In this document: in pieces, positions 1 through 47,700 of the stretch
How positions within the stretch are numbered: the first letter of the stretch is position 1
Layout: the number at the start of each line of letters is the position of its first letter
Assembly (NCBI GenBank): GCA_017590115.1
Contig: JAGGNK010000225.1
Location: 565,896-629,895, forward strand
DNA: 64,000 nt
From: Montifringilla adamsi
Taxonomy: Eukaryota > Chordata > Aves > Passeriformes > Passeridae
Direction of reading: 5' to 3'
Translations under genes and position numbers: made by a program
The notes under the pieces: generated by a model
Database searches by the model: none
Seen by the model: only the letters and a program-made list of their open reading frames with translations
What the model was told of the DNA's origin: nothing

Positions 1-279
1 TTGTGTTAGGCTTCCCTGATCCCACACCTTGGCACTCCTCTATTGTGGCAACTGGGCAACGGCATTTGTAGATGAAGTTTATGCAGCATTCTAAAATGCA
101 GGCTCACAGACATGAAAGACGACTCTGAGCGCTAGGGCTATTACTACTCTTCTGCAGCAGAAAACTTCAGGCAGCGCTGCTGGTCCTGCCTAAACACGAG
201 GATCGGGGATTAACCTGAGCGGCGTCTAAGGCCTGCAGTGAGAAAGCTTTACTTTATTTCAAGCAGTACGGGCTGGCCG
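1..279. other. Upstream flank, no feature seen
   Basis: Ordinary mixed-composition sequence before the CpG-rich block. I see no exon of a neighbouring gene and no recognisable repeat. In mammals the gene on the 5' side of SUSD1 is, from memory, PTBP3 in the same orientation, but nothing here can be tied to it. Confidence 0.4.
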
Positions 280-613
280 TGTACGGCTGCACCAGCTTCG
301 TGCATCGTAGGACTGATGGGCCAGCTTCGCGCCGGGCGCGGGGCGCCGTGCGGGGCGGCGGCTGCGGCGCTCCGCTCGGGGCCGCTCCGAGCGCTCCGGC
401 CCCGGCCCGCTCGCCGGCGGCTGGCGAGAGGCGGCACAGCTCCCACGTACAAACAGGTGTGTCTATCCAACAGCCCTTCCCGGGAATCGTAAATAATCCT
501 ACCATCCGTTTCTCTCCCGCCGCCGGGCTATGGACAGCAGCAGCCCTTATCAGCCTTGCCACCTGCCTGGCCGGGGCAGAGGCGGTGTCCCGGGGAAGGA
601 AAGGGGTTGTGCC

Positions 614-698
614 AGGGAAGAGAGGAAAAAGAAAAAAAAAAAAAAAAAAAAAAAGAAAAAGGAAAATAAGAAAAAAAGGGAAGAAAGAAATGAGAGGG
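614..698 (+). repeat. Homopurine A/G tract in the promoter
   Basis: Positions 614-666 are uninterrupted purines, including a run of 23 A at 632-654. After a single T the purine run resumes at 668-690, and after another T it continues to 698. It sits in the middle of the CpG-rich promoter about 250 nt before the SUSD1 start codon. Such tracts exclude nucleosomes and can form triplex DNA. The A run is probably length-polymorphic. Confidence 0.85.
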
Positions 699-903
699 TT
701 TTGCGGGCAGCGGGGCGGGGGAGGAAAGGGGCCTCGCTGAGGGTGAAAGCCCCGGAGGGCCGAGGGCGCGGCGGCGCCGATAAGGGCATCCCGCCCGCCG
801 GGAGGCAGCGCCAGCCGCCCTCCGCCCGGGGCCGCGGGCTGTGCCCTGCCCTCGGGCTCTGCCCTGCCCTCGGCTCCCCTCCCGCCCTCCGCCCCCAGGG
901 GCG

Positions 904-947
904 ATGCGGAGGCACCGGGGCCGTGCAGCACCGAGGGGCGCGGGGAC

Positions 948-951
<4 letters not shown>
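904..951 (+). CDS. Upstream open reading frame (15 codons) overlapping the SUSD1 start
   Basis: An ATG at 904 with G at position -3 opens a 15-codon frame rich in Arg, Gly and Ala that ends in TGA at 949-951. The stop overlaps the SUSD1 start codon in the arrangement ATGA. If transcripts begin upstream of 904, scanning ribosomes would meet this frame first, so SUSD1 would depend on leaky scanning or re-initiation. The open frame is directly visible; its translation is inference. Confidence 0.5.
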
Positions 952-37481
<36,530 letters not shown>

Positions 37482-38393
37482 TTGGTTAAGCTGCTGGTTT
37501 GGTGCTCTGAAGCCAAATTAGTAATTAGGAACCAAATTAGGAATTAGTGGTATATAGGGCTGAAGAAAGTAGGTTTATTTCGATTGTTTGTGGTTGTCTA
37601 AATTTCAAATCAGTTCTTGCAATCAAAATTCTGAATTAAAAGTTCCATGGTCCCATTTTTTTCTTTAAGTATCTAAATGAACAGATCTCAGGCTTCCCTT
37701 AGCAGTAAGTAGAATGCAGTGGTAAACTTGAGCTTGCAGTCTTGGTTGTTTTGTGGGATTTTGAAAACATTGTCAGACTCAGCTTTGATATTTGAGGAAG
37801 AAGGGGCTTTTACTGTCTTGATTTCTAAAGCAGCTGACTCCTGACAGAGGACTTATTGCAGGAGGAAGGGGTTCCCTGGACTGTCATGGCAAGAAAGGCT
37901 TTTCAGTTATTTCAGTTTCTCTGGCAAAAATGTGGCAGACGGATATTAGTACCGTTCAAAACTATGTCAAATCAATTAGGTTCATAGTGATAGGAGAGTG
38001 ATTTGAGGTACGAGACAGTACTGGAAGAATCATGTATGATTATGAGCCACTTGTGAGAGAGTGCAGAGAAGACAGACCCTGAGCTTCCACTTCAGCCTTC
38101 TTTCAAAAGGAGAGAGAGAAAATTAAATCAGTAAGGATCTGATTACATTGAGTAAATTTGATAGTGGTGTATTGTAGGGGACAAGGACTTAAAAAGTCAG
38201 CAAGTATCTTTTAGGCCCTTGATCCCATGTACAGAGAAATTTTTGAATCCATTCTCCTGTTCCAAGGAATATCAGACAGAATCATTAACAGAAATTAAAA
38301 CTGCCCCATGCCAGCAGTAGACAGAGAAGGGAATCCCTAGATATCAGTTGTGCTAAGACACTTCACAATGCTCACAAAAAAAGTAATATTTTA

Positions 38394-38399
38394 AATAAA
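38394..38399 (+). terminator. SUSD1: Possible proximal polyadenylation signal
   Basis: First AATAAA downstream of the predicted stop codon, about 0.9 kb into the 3' UTR. AT-rich context makes chance occurrence likely. Confidence 0.3.
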
Positions 38400-38529
38400 A
38401 AATGTGCTTTTAGTTATAATTTACCATCAGTTTAAAGCATTTCTGAGTAAGAATGTGATTTGAAAAAAACCTGTGTGAAGTCAGCCTTCTGCCCTATCTA
38501 GTTGTAAAACCATGGTCCTGTTTTAGACA

Positions 38530-39150
38530 CTATACTCCACGACAGATGTGGCCTAGCAGGAGAAAAAGAGAGTGGAATTTGACAAGGGAGACCTGGGATC
38601 TATTTAACTGCAAAAAGGGTATTCTAGTGGGGGGTTGCTTAGCCTGGCAGAGAAGATTCTGCCAAGAAGCATAATATGCAAATATACAAAATGCCACTAT
38701 ATAAAGATCAACTTTCTCCTGTTGGTAGTGCCAATAGTACATGTACAGCATGGCCACGTGCTTCTGAGCTCTGGGAGAGGGAGGTATGGGAACAGATTGC
38801 TGTGAATGCAGCTTCTGGGTGGTCTGCAAGAGGAGGTTAAACAAACTTGTCAGTAATGACATAGCTATGGCTGATCTTGCCATGGTGTCAGGTGAATGGT
38901 GTTGGATTATTTCTTGGGGTCCGTGTAAGCTTCTGTCACAGAGCGCCACCCTATTCAAGTGCTCACCAGCTTGCCACATGTTTGCTGTCTCAGGAATTCT
39001 GTTTCCACAATGGATGGAATTCAGGGTGTGAATTCCTGCTAGTATGGTTGCTGACAGCAATTCCAACTGTTCCTCAATAAGTAGAAGTCTGGAACTGGAT
39101 TTACAAAGTGAAGTCTGACTCCTGATGTCCTTAGATATTACATTTTTCAT
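38530..39150 (-). other. Unexplained 206-codon open frame
   Basis: An ATG-to-stop frame of 206 codons in sequence of ordinary, not GC-rich, composition, where frames this long are rarely seen by chance. The product is rich in Leu, Ser and Gln with a hydrophobic stretch near residues 125-175. I recognise no domain, no splice support and no neighbouring gene. The opposite strand also has an 81-codon frame at 38786-39031, so this may be the reverse side of an old coding or transposon sequence. I do not assign a function. Confidence 0.3.
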
Positions 39151-39566
39151 TTTGAAAAATGCACTAGCGCATAGTTGTTATTAAAGTGGTTTGTCATTTA
39201 TACACCTTGCTCCATTCCTCTTAGTTCTTTGCTTTCTTTTGTATGTGATGCTCATTCATATGCATAAGGACAGTGCCAGAACTCCAGATTTTTGAAGATC
39301 TGCACTGGGCATCAGTGTTGTTGGTGCCAAGGTTAACACTGGTCAGGTAATCATGTGGTAACCTATGGGAATGCTTCCTACCCATCTCACACTGGCTATA
39401 GTGATCAGGATTTGTTAGCAGCACCATACGTCTTCAAAAAACTTCAGAAGCATTGTCATGTATCTAATCAATATGAGTGATACAAGTTCCCTGTCAGGTC
39501 CATGCTTGAGTCTTGAATAATTTGTAGGATTTTTTTTTCTTTAACTGGAATTTTTTCTTTCTCCAG

Positions 39567-39705
39567 GTCTTGTCTTCACAGCTCAGTGCGTCCCTCACCT
39601 GCTGCTGTAGCCTGTGAGGCTGTGCACTTATCTACTACAGTAGACGTGGCACAAGCAGGGGTTGCATCATCATTCCTAGAGACTGAAAGTGTCTCTCTTC
39701 TCTGA
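39567..39705 (+). other. SUSD1: Possible alternative SUSD1 terminal exon
   Basis: A strong acceptor (a T-rich tract ending CTTTCTCCAG at 39557-39566) in the phase needed after exon 15 opens 45 further codons to TGA at 39703-39705. The encoded tail is Ser/Ala/Val-rich without a known motif. Either this or 37445-37481, or both by alternative splicing, could end the protein. Confidence 0.25.
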
Positions 39706-42565
39706 TGGTTTATTCCCTGAAGTCAACGTAGGAAAAAGCGTGCTCTTCTTTCAAAGCCAGCATGTGTCTGGTATCTGCATGTCACATATGTACTACAGCG
39801 TGGACAGTTTAAATGTGTTTGTCACTGGAGTGAGATGTTTATTGTCTTGCCTAATTCCAGATGGTGTGGTGTATAAAGAAGAACCTTCCCTCACAAGCAG
39901 GTTATCATGCATCCCATGTGTTGGTCACAGTCTTTCAGCTATTCCAGCTGCATGAGCGCCTGATAATGAGTGCTTGCATTGTACTTGATTACATGAATAA
40001 TCCCCTGATCCAGCGGAGACTGTTTGAGGATTAACTGCTACTTTAGATACCTTTGTACACATGAACTGGCCTATTAGGAGCAAAAGTACAGACCTACCCT
40101 TATGCGAGATAAAGTGCCTATTGTACTTCCAGTTATAAAGGTAGAACACTTCTGTCAGTCACTTCCAAGTAATGATACATCAGTAGCATGTACACTTGTT
40201 AGCCATGAAGTTGCCACATTCAAGCAGTGTCAGCAACTGATGTGTTCCAAAGATATTGCAACCATTGCTCATAGCAATTAGCAGTAATTGCAAATATTAT
40301 ACCAATCTATAAAACTGCAGTTTGCTCAAAAGCTGCTTGCTTTAATGGCAGGTGAAACTAATTTAAGGAAGGACCTTCCTGTGTTAAGTGCAGTTTTGTT
40401 AATCTCTGTTCTGTAACTACAGCTGAGTAAAGCCATTAAATCATTGTCTAGTTAATTGGCTGGTGTGTAACATCTGGTTAGAGTCACTTAATAAAGTACA
40501 ATTAACCAATTTCTTTTGTCATACTCCCAAGTTAATAAATTTTTTTTCTTCTGTATGAAAGAATCAAGTGGCTTTGATTACTTCCACACCCCTTCAGAAG
40601 TTGCTTTGTTATATGTTAGCAATAAAAATGTTAACTGGTGAAATAAAAAAAGCAGGAATTTTGGTTTTGTGATTTTTTTTCCCCCTAAGTTATGTTTTGC
40701 GTTTTACCACTTTAAATATATGCTTCACATTTTTGGAATTGTTAATTTCTGAATTACTAAGATTCTGATGCCTACTGCTCTTACAATTTTAGATGTTCTG
40801 TCTCTCTATAACATGTAATTAAGGTCTTTTTGGATTTAAAGTACAACAGCAGATTTCATAGTTAGAAGCAAAGAGGAGTTACATCCAAAAGGAGTTTTCA
40901 ATTGCTGTATCCAGCTAAGAGTACTTTTTCCAGGTCTGGGCAGATACCATTTCTGTTATCCAGCATTTCCAGAGCTGTCCTTCAAGTTAATAGTTAATAG
41001 CTAAGTAACACCTCTGTCTACACTAGGGATTAAAAGTCGATAGCATTTTCTGTTGCTAATTGAGAAAGAATAATTAAACTGTTCATACTGGGAAACTATG
41101 CCTTAATTTTTCAGTTTCTTGTGTGGAATTCATTCTCACACATTCCATGCCTAATTCCCTTTCTCAGTGGAATGGATTGCAAGGTTTGGTATGAGTATGA
41201 ACTGCACCACTTCATTCTGATTCAGTCTCCTGCTGCTCTGGTCCTTAGAGAGAGTTCATGAGCAGCTGTTCCTGTGTAAGGGAGAGCTGGAAAGGCTGGG
41301 AATTATTTAGAGAGACAGATGTGCCATCCTCTGTTAAAAAGCTGAACTTCTTTTTACGCTTTACTGAGACCACCAGTATTCCAGTATGCTACACTTGATC
41401 AGGACTATACAGTCCATCTTGTCAGTGGGTATAATTGGAAAACTGGAGGTCTTTGTGTGATCTTCAGCAGGTTATTTCTTTTCTGTGTGCCTCTTATTTG
41501 CCCAAGTTGTTTTTTCATGAAGTTTTCAGAGCAAGGTTTTTTCTTACAAAACATCCATACTTCTGCTGGTAGTTGGATAACATACCTAATGACTGATTTG
41601 GACATCTCCATACAGTGTAGCTTCTTGATACTCAGGAATGGAGTGATAAGGGAGAAGAGATGAGACAAGACTTTCTGTCATCTTCAATTTTCCACATCAG
41701 CTACAGTTCTGCAAGTTTCCCTCATTCCTTCTGCCTCCCTTGTTACTCCTGGCAGACATGCCTCTGGCTGTGAGCATATCTTCATATGTGTTTACCTTAT
41801 TACTTATTACTTCATGTTTACTTATCTTTCTTACACCTGTATCTGTCTCAGTTAAATATAGAAAGAATAGAGAGCTAATTTTACCTTGCCATCCTCAGGT
41901 TTTTTTTGTTAGACCCTTGCTCTACTGTTCTCAAGCTTTTCTGCTGAACTAATAGCAATGTCATAACCACATTCTCATGTTTCCAGAAATTCTGGAGACA
42001 CTTCTAGTGATTCTAGAGACATTTCTAGTACCTTCAGTTAACACTGAAATTTTTCCTTTTTTTTCAAATTTTTTCTGTGCTTCCTTGGATAGGTTTTCCA
42101 CACCCAGGCCAAGTAAGGTTAATTGAACTGAACCTACTATACTTTTACTGCTGATCTGAACCACTTCATGGTGCTATGTTGCAAAGTGCTATTGAGAAAA
42201 TTGTTGCTTTAGATCCATACCAATGTCTTTACTATATGCGGAACGTTTTAATCCTCTTTATAGGAAAGAGGAAATTGTTAGTCCTGGATGAACAAGTCTT
42301 GTAAGCATAAGTGAAACTATTTTTTCTATTTTATTTTATAATTGTGAAGTAACAGAGGATACTGTAAAAATCCAGTCCTTATGCAAGTAATTGTGATGGT
42401 ATAGAAAATGAAAAAGCTTTATTGTAAAATACCGATGGGTCCTTAAAACTTTTGGTGAAATTTCTTTGTTTTGGGCATGATAAACACAGAAGTTGGCCAG
42501 GCTTGTTTGTTTCAGTATTTGTATTGTCAATCAATTGTACAAACAGGGCCAGACAAGTGAGCCGG

Positions 42566-43154
42566 TGTCATGGTTTTAAGCCCACAAGTCTATGAAAATT
42601 AAACACTTTATAGCCACTCCCTCCCTCCCTTCTGCCTGCATTCCAGTGGAAAGGGGAGGAAAATCAAAGTAAAACTTGCACGTTGAGCTAAGAACAGTTT
42701 AATAATTGAAAATAAAGCAAAATACAATAATCGTGGTGAAGGAGAAGAATAGTGAAAAGAGAAAAAACCAAGTGATGCACAGTGCATTTGCTCACTGCCC
42801 ACTGACAGATGCCAGACCCCCCTCCTGAGCCCAGACTGGCCGAGCTTCTGGGGGACTCCCCCCAGTTTATGTACTGGGCATGACGTTCTGTGGTGTGGAA
42901 TATCCCTTTGGCCAGTTCAGGTCACCTGCCCAGCTATGCTCCCTCCCAGTTTTGTGGTTGTTTTGCATACCTCCTCACTGGCAGAGCATGAGGCAAGGGA
43001 AACAAAAAAACTGTCCTTGATTAAGGATAAACACTGTTTAGCAAAACCCAAAACATTGGTGTGTTATCAGCACCATTCTTATTTTAAATCCAAAACACAG
43101 CACTGTAACAGCTACTGAGAGGAAATAAATTCTACCCCATCTGTAACCAGGACA
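42566..43154. mobile_element. Solo LTR of avian ERVL type
   Basis: The 589-nt stretch begins TGTCATGGTTTTAAGCCC and ends GTAACCAGGACA, with partly inverted TGTC..GACA termini. Inside are segments I recognise from a common avian LTR family: GAACAGTTTAATAATTGAAA, CAAGTGATGCACAGTGCA, TGTACTGGGCATGACGTTC, GGAATATCCCTTTGGCCAGT and AAAACACAGCACTGTAACAG. Flanks GCCGG and GCCAC are a possible diverged 5-bp target duplication. There is no internal viral sequence. I leave the strand open. Confidence 0.8.
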
Positions 43155-43933
43155 GCCACTCTGCTGCTTGAGTTTGTGTATGTTCTCAGATTTAACTGTT
43201 CTCAGTTACCACTCCTGTTTCCGAGGTCTTGCACTATTTTGTGAGGCCATTTCATATTCAGCATGGTTCAGCCAGAATCCAGCATGGGCTCACAGGTCTC
43301 TAGCTCAGATGAGAGGATTTCTGCTCCTAGTGATAGAACTGCTAGGAAGTTATGAAAGTCTGTGAAAAATCTAACTGTTGCAATCCTTTAAAGGAGGGAA
43401 CTGGTGTCCTTGAATATACTGAGTAGATTCTGTGAAATTAGTTGGTGATCTCAGTGCTGAACTCCAGTGTAAGGGATTAAGTGTCAGTGTTGCAGAAGTA
43501 CTGCAGCTCCTCTCAGCAGATGAATGATTCTTTGGGCAACACAGGCACTGTCTTTTCATTTCTGACAGTGATGAGGTCTGAGAAGTCAGAGCACAATGAT
43601 TTAAATTGTGGTATTGCTATTATGGAGCTATTTCCATTTTGAAGTTAACAAAATGGCACCATTACAGTGACAGAAGAAAAAGGGGAGTCTTGCTCTGGAG
43701 TTCTCTTTTTCCTCCTCCCCCTCTTTCCTCAAATTTTTTGTGTATTTTTTCCAGAAATAGTGCCTTTCTTCCTGCAATCTCATGGTGGAATAAGGAACAA
43801 AAACATTTTATTAATGTTTTCCCAACCTTGAGTCAGCAAAATTTAATGCAGTTCAGTTGCAGTTCATGTTTTATGTTCCCTGGAGTCCTTGTTGGATTAC
43901 CATGTTGTACATTATACATGTATGATATGTATA

Positions 43934-43965
<32 letters not shown>

Positions 43966-44599
43966 GTTTTTTTCTGTTTGTTCCATTGCACTTAACTAAC
44001 TGAAGATACAGTCTAAATTTCCCACCAATAGTGGAGAACCTTGGTTTCCACCCCAAGACTATCAAAAATACTAGTAGAATGAGAAGCAACAGAGAAAGAA
44101 TCATAGAAATAAAGCAAATTCTTTACAGAAAGTAATTTCCAAAGGCCCAGATTTTCTTAAGCAGCTTTTAGCATTGAATATTTTAGCCTGATTTGGTAGC
44201 AGTTCATATAAAAGTCACTCATGCAGCCATCCTAGGAGAAGTGAAAAAGCAGCAGACTGGTGAAGATGTTCCAAGATAATGACCATAAATCAGCTCTGCC
44301 AACACACTGAATAAAGACTAATATAACAAAAACAAAGGGTAGGGTTGGTGAAAGCCAGCTCTCAGCTATCCCTTTCAGCTGTGTAAAATGGCTGTCTCAG
44401 TTTTTCTCTTAGCTGATGAAAATGTTAGGAAGTTTCATTTTGTTTTGTATACCTGTGAATTTTGACCCATTCTGGGTATTTTATTTTCATGCATTCACTT
44501 GTCCAGTCCTTTCTTCTAACCTGGAGTATTCCTTCATGTACAGAAAAACAGAACCAGATCACTGTGGAATGCCAAATTAGTAGAGATTGTAAATATCTG
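43155..44599. other. Intergenic, with (TG)n at 43938-43965
   Basis: No gene seen. A TG microsatellite of about 14 units lies at 43938-43965; the reverse strand shows a chance Thr-His frame over it. Confidence 0.55.
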
Positions 44600-45697
44600 C
44601 TGAGAGGCACAGGGCAAGGCAGGAGTGTTTAACACATTCTTTGCCTCTGTCTTCAATGTGGATAATGAACCAAAGGGGTCTCAGTACCCTGAGCTGGAGG
44701 GTCTCACCCTGACTGTGAGAATGATCAACTCCCAGTTGACCCTGAAATTGTGCAGGATCTGCTACTCCAGTTGAACATCTACAAATCTGTGGGGCCTGAT
44801 GGGCTTCCTTAAAGAACTAGATGATGTCATAGCAAAACCTATTTTGATTTTTGAGCAATCTTGGGAATCCAGAGACGTCACAGGTGATTGAAGCTGATGA
44901 ACATTGTTCCAGATTTCAAAAATGGGCAGGCAAGAGGAACATGGAAATTACAGGCCTGTCAGTTCCACTTCAGTGTTCAGTAAAGTTATAGAAAGATTAT
45001 TTTGGGAGGTAATGAAAAACACCTGAAGAGTAACACAGTCACTAGTCTTGGCTGGCACAGCTTCATGAGGGGAAAGGGCACTGCTTATCAGACCTGATTT
45101 CCTTTTGTGACAAGATAACCCACCTAGCTGATCAAGAGAAGCCAGTTGATGCAATCTTTTTGGATTTCAGTAAAGCTTTCAGTATTGGCCTTCCAGTATT
45201 GAAGAGCCCTTGTGGAGAAATATCCAGCTCACACGGAATAACCACATCATGTGATGGGTGAGCAACTGGTTCAGGGGTCAGGCACAAAGGGTTACAGTGA
45301 ATGGGGTGACACCAGACTGGTCACCTGTCACTGGGGGGTTCCACAGGGCTCCATGCTCAACCCTGTGCTCTTCAACAGCTTCAGAAATGGCTTGGACAGA
45401 CACTGATCTCTTCTCTGGGATAATCAGTGACAGGACGTGAAGGAATGGCCTGAAGCTGTGTCAGTGGGTTTAGGCTGGGTATTAGAAAAGGATTCCTCAC
45501 CCAGAGGGGAGGTTGGGCACTGAACAGGCTCCCCAGGGAAATGGTCACAGCACCCAGCTTGACAGAGTTCAAGAGAAATTTGGAAAATAATCTTGGGCTC
45601 ATGGTGTGACTCTTGGGGATGGTGTTGTGTGGGACTGGGAATTTGACTCGATGATCCTTGAGGGTCCATTCCACTCAGCATATTCTGTGATTCTGTG
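44600..45697 (+). mobile_element. CR1 LINE, 3' part with reverse-transcriptase remnant
   Basis: About 1.1 kb of CR1 in the sense orientation, ending in two tandem ATTCTGTG octamers at 45682-45697, the hallmark 3' terminus of CR1. The frame starting at 45258 retains the stretch S-N-W-F-R-G-Q and R-V-T-V-N-G-V-T with P-V-T-G-G, the C-terminal part of the CR1 reverse transcriptase. Frameshifts and small deletions show it is dead, and it is 5'-truncated as most CR1 copies are. Confidence 0.9.
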
Positions 45698-47391
45698 AAA
45701 GAGTGCTTCAACAGCAGTTCTGCATTTTTACAGTATGCCAATCTACAACTGGCAAATGAATATTATTATTACTATGTGATATATATACAGCATGTTTCAG
45801 TACGATGATTTGAATGGTTTATGCCTTAATGATATCTGGATCCTTCCAGTTCAGCTAAATACTACCTTAATCACGTTACTCTTCATGGCTTCAATCTGCC
45901 AGATGTTAATTTTTATTACAATAAAACAGATTCAAAGCTAGGCCTAGATCAAGGTATACTGAGGAATTTATTTTTCTCTCCCAGATTTTCATTAAATTCC
46001 TTTAAATTTATGGAATCACCCACATTCTCACTCTGTGCCATATAACATTGTTATTTCTAAATTTAGTGCAATGAGACATATATTTACATTAGTTTAGAAT
46101 CTACTGTTATGCTTTAACTCAAGACAGAAAGAGGAGACCAGAGAGGTGAATGTATTGTGTATTTTTTCAAGAAGATTGAAACAATAGATGTAAGAATGTT
46201 TCTTGGTGTAGCCACAGCAGTACCCACAGAATCTTCAGCAGTACTATTATTTATCCATTGTTGTCTACACAGGAGGTCAGTGTGAAGCAAGGTGGATAGG
46301 AATTTCCTTCTGAACATTGGCTTTGTGCAATTCCCTTTATTGTTTGAAGATACAATTCCGTACTTTGTGTGTGTGTGTTCCTTCTTGAAAGGCTTCTTTT
46401 TTTAATCTGTTCAACAATAGCATATGAGATGAAATAAGACTGTTGGAGTTAATTTAGGATCCTGCTGATCTGCTGTGCTTTCTGCTGGGACTCCTGGGAT
46501 TTTTTTCATTGCACAACCTGATAATTACTGCCAGGCTGTTTAATATTTTTCAAATAAACCAAATTTTTAAAGCACATTTTTCATGTATTGGCTTTGGGCA
46601 TTTAGCAATGAAAAGCCATGCCATCTTTGACAAGGTGCAACAAGTATTTCTTCACTAACTATATGACTTACTGCAAGCAGCAGCTCTAGCTTCGCCCAGC
46701 TTCATCCTCCAAAGCAAAAAGCAGAGTTCATGTATTGAAAAGAGGCTGCATTTAAGGTGACAGAGTAAGACTTAAATTACAGTGATTTTGTAATGACGGG
46801 AGTGATGAACCCAAAACATTTGGTAGAGCATCAGCAAGCTACAATAGTAAGCTAATATGAGAAGCAATCCAGTGTAATGCCATTTAGATGTCACTTGGTT
46901 TTGTGCAAACCTCTCACAGCACACAAGAGTAAAGCAGTATGATAGTAAAATTCTTTAGCCTCCAGGAATTTTATCTGGTACTTGGACTTTCCCTTCTCAG
47001 ATATTTTCCTTGCAAGTCTGCTTTAGGTACTGACTAATTGCTTCCTGTATTTAGTCATATCCTTTCCTTTTAGTTATAAGCTTTCTCTGTATGGGTAAAA
47101 CTTCTGCAGTCAGGATATGCTTCATTATAGGAATAAAGGCATGGTGAAAATGGTTTCAAATACTTTGATACAGTGTCTAGAGACTATAATACTTAAAAGT
47201 GATACTATTTCTCAGCACTCTAAATATCAGGCGCTGATTTTTAATTTTTTTAAAACTTACACTCCTTCTTAACAATCTTACCTCAGCAGCCATTAAGAAC
47301 CTCAAACTCTTATAGTGAACTTCACTTCTATATCCCTTTCCATTTTTAAGGTATATTTTCCTATGAGTGGCATATGAGTCAAGACTTTGAA
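45698..47391. other. Intergenic, nothing recognised
   Basis: AT-rich sequence without gene or classified repeat; a short GT run occurs near 46366-46378. Confidence 0.5.
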
Positions 47392-47700
47392 TCACAGAAT
47401 CATAGAATATCTCAAGTTGGAAGGGACCCATACAGACCATTAAATCCAACTCCTTGCTTTTCACTTTTCACTTTTCGGACTACCTAAAACTAAACCATAT
47501 GACAATGTTTAAGAGCTTCTTGAACTTGGACAGGTGTGTTGCTGTAACCATTTCTCCAGAGGCCTATTCCAGTGCCCAGCCTCTCACTGAAGAACCTTTT
47601 GCCTAATGCTCAGTTGAAACTTTCCCTGATGCATCTTCATTCCATTTCTTTATCCATTTCCATTGCTGGTCACCAGAGAGAGAGATCAGCATGCCCCCCT
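47392..47700 (-). mobile_element. CR1 LINE 3' fragment, complementary orientation
   Basis: Begins with TCACAGAATCATAGAATATC, the reverse of the CR1 terminal octamers, then AAGTTGGAAGGGACCC, GTTGCTGTAACC and CCTATTCCAGTGCCC, the usual reverse CR1 3' words. 5'-truncated. Confidence 0.87.

Larger units (their letters stand above)
37482..42565. other. SUSD1 3' UTR and downstream flank
   Basis: The first canonical AATAAA after the stop is at 38394-38399, and a cluster of AATAAA motifs lies at about 40489-40650 followed by T/G-rich sequence, a possible distal poly(A) site. The block also holds the open frame at 38530-39150 (minus) and the possible alternative exon at 39567-39705. Nothing else identified. 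Confidence 0.4.

Noticed and set aside
43606..43995. 129-codon frame at 43606-43995 (+)
   Set aside because: Ends in a Val-Cys repeat from a TG microsatellite, with no domain and no splice support.
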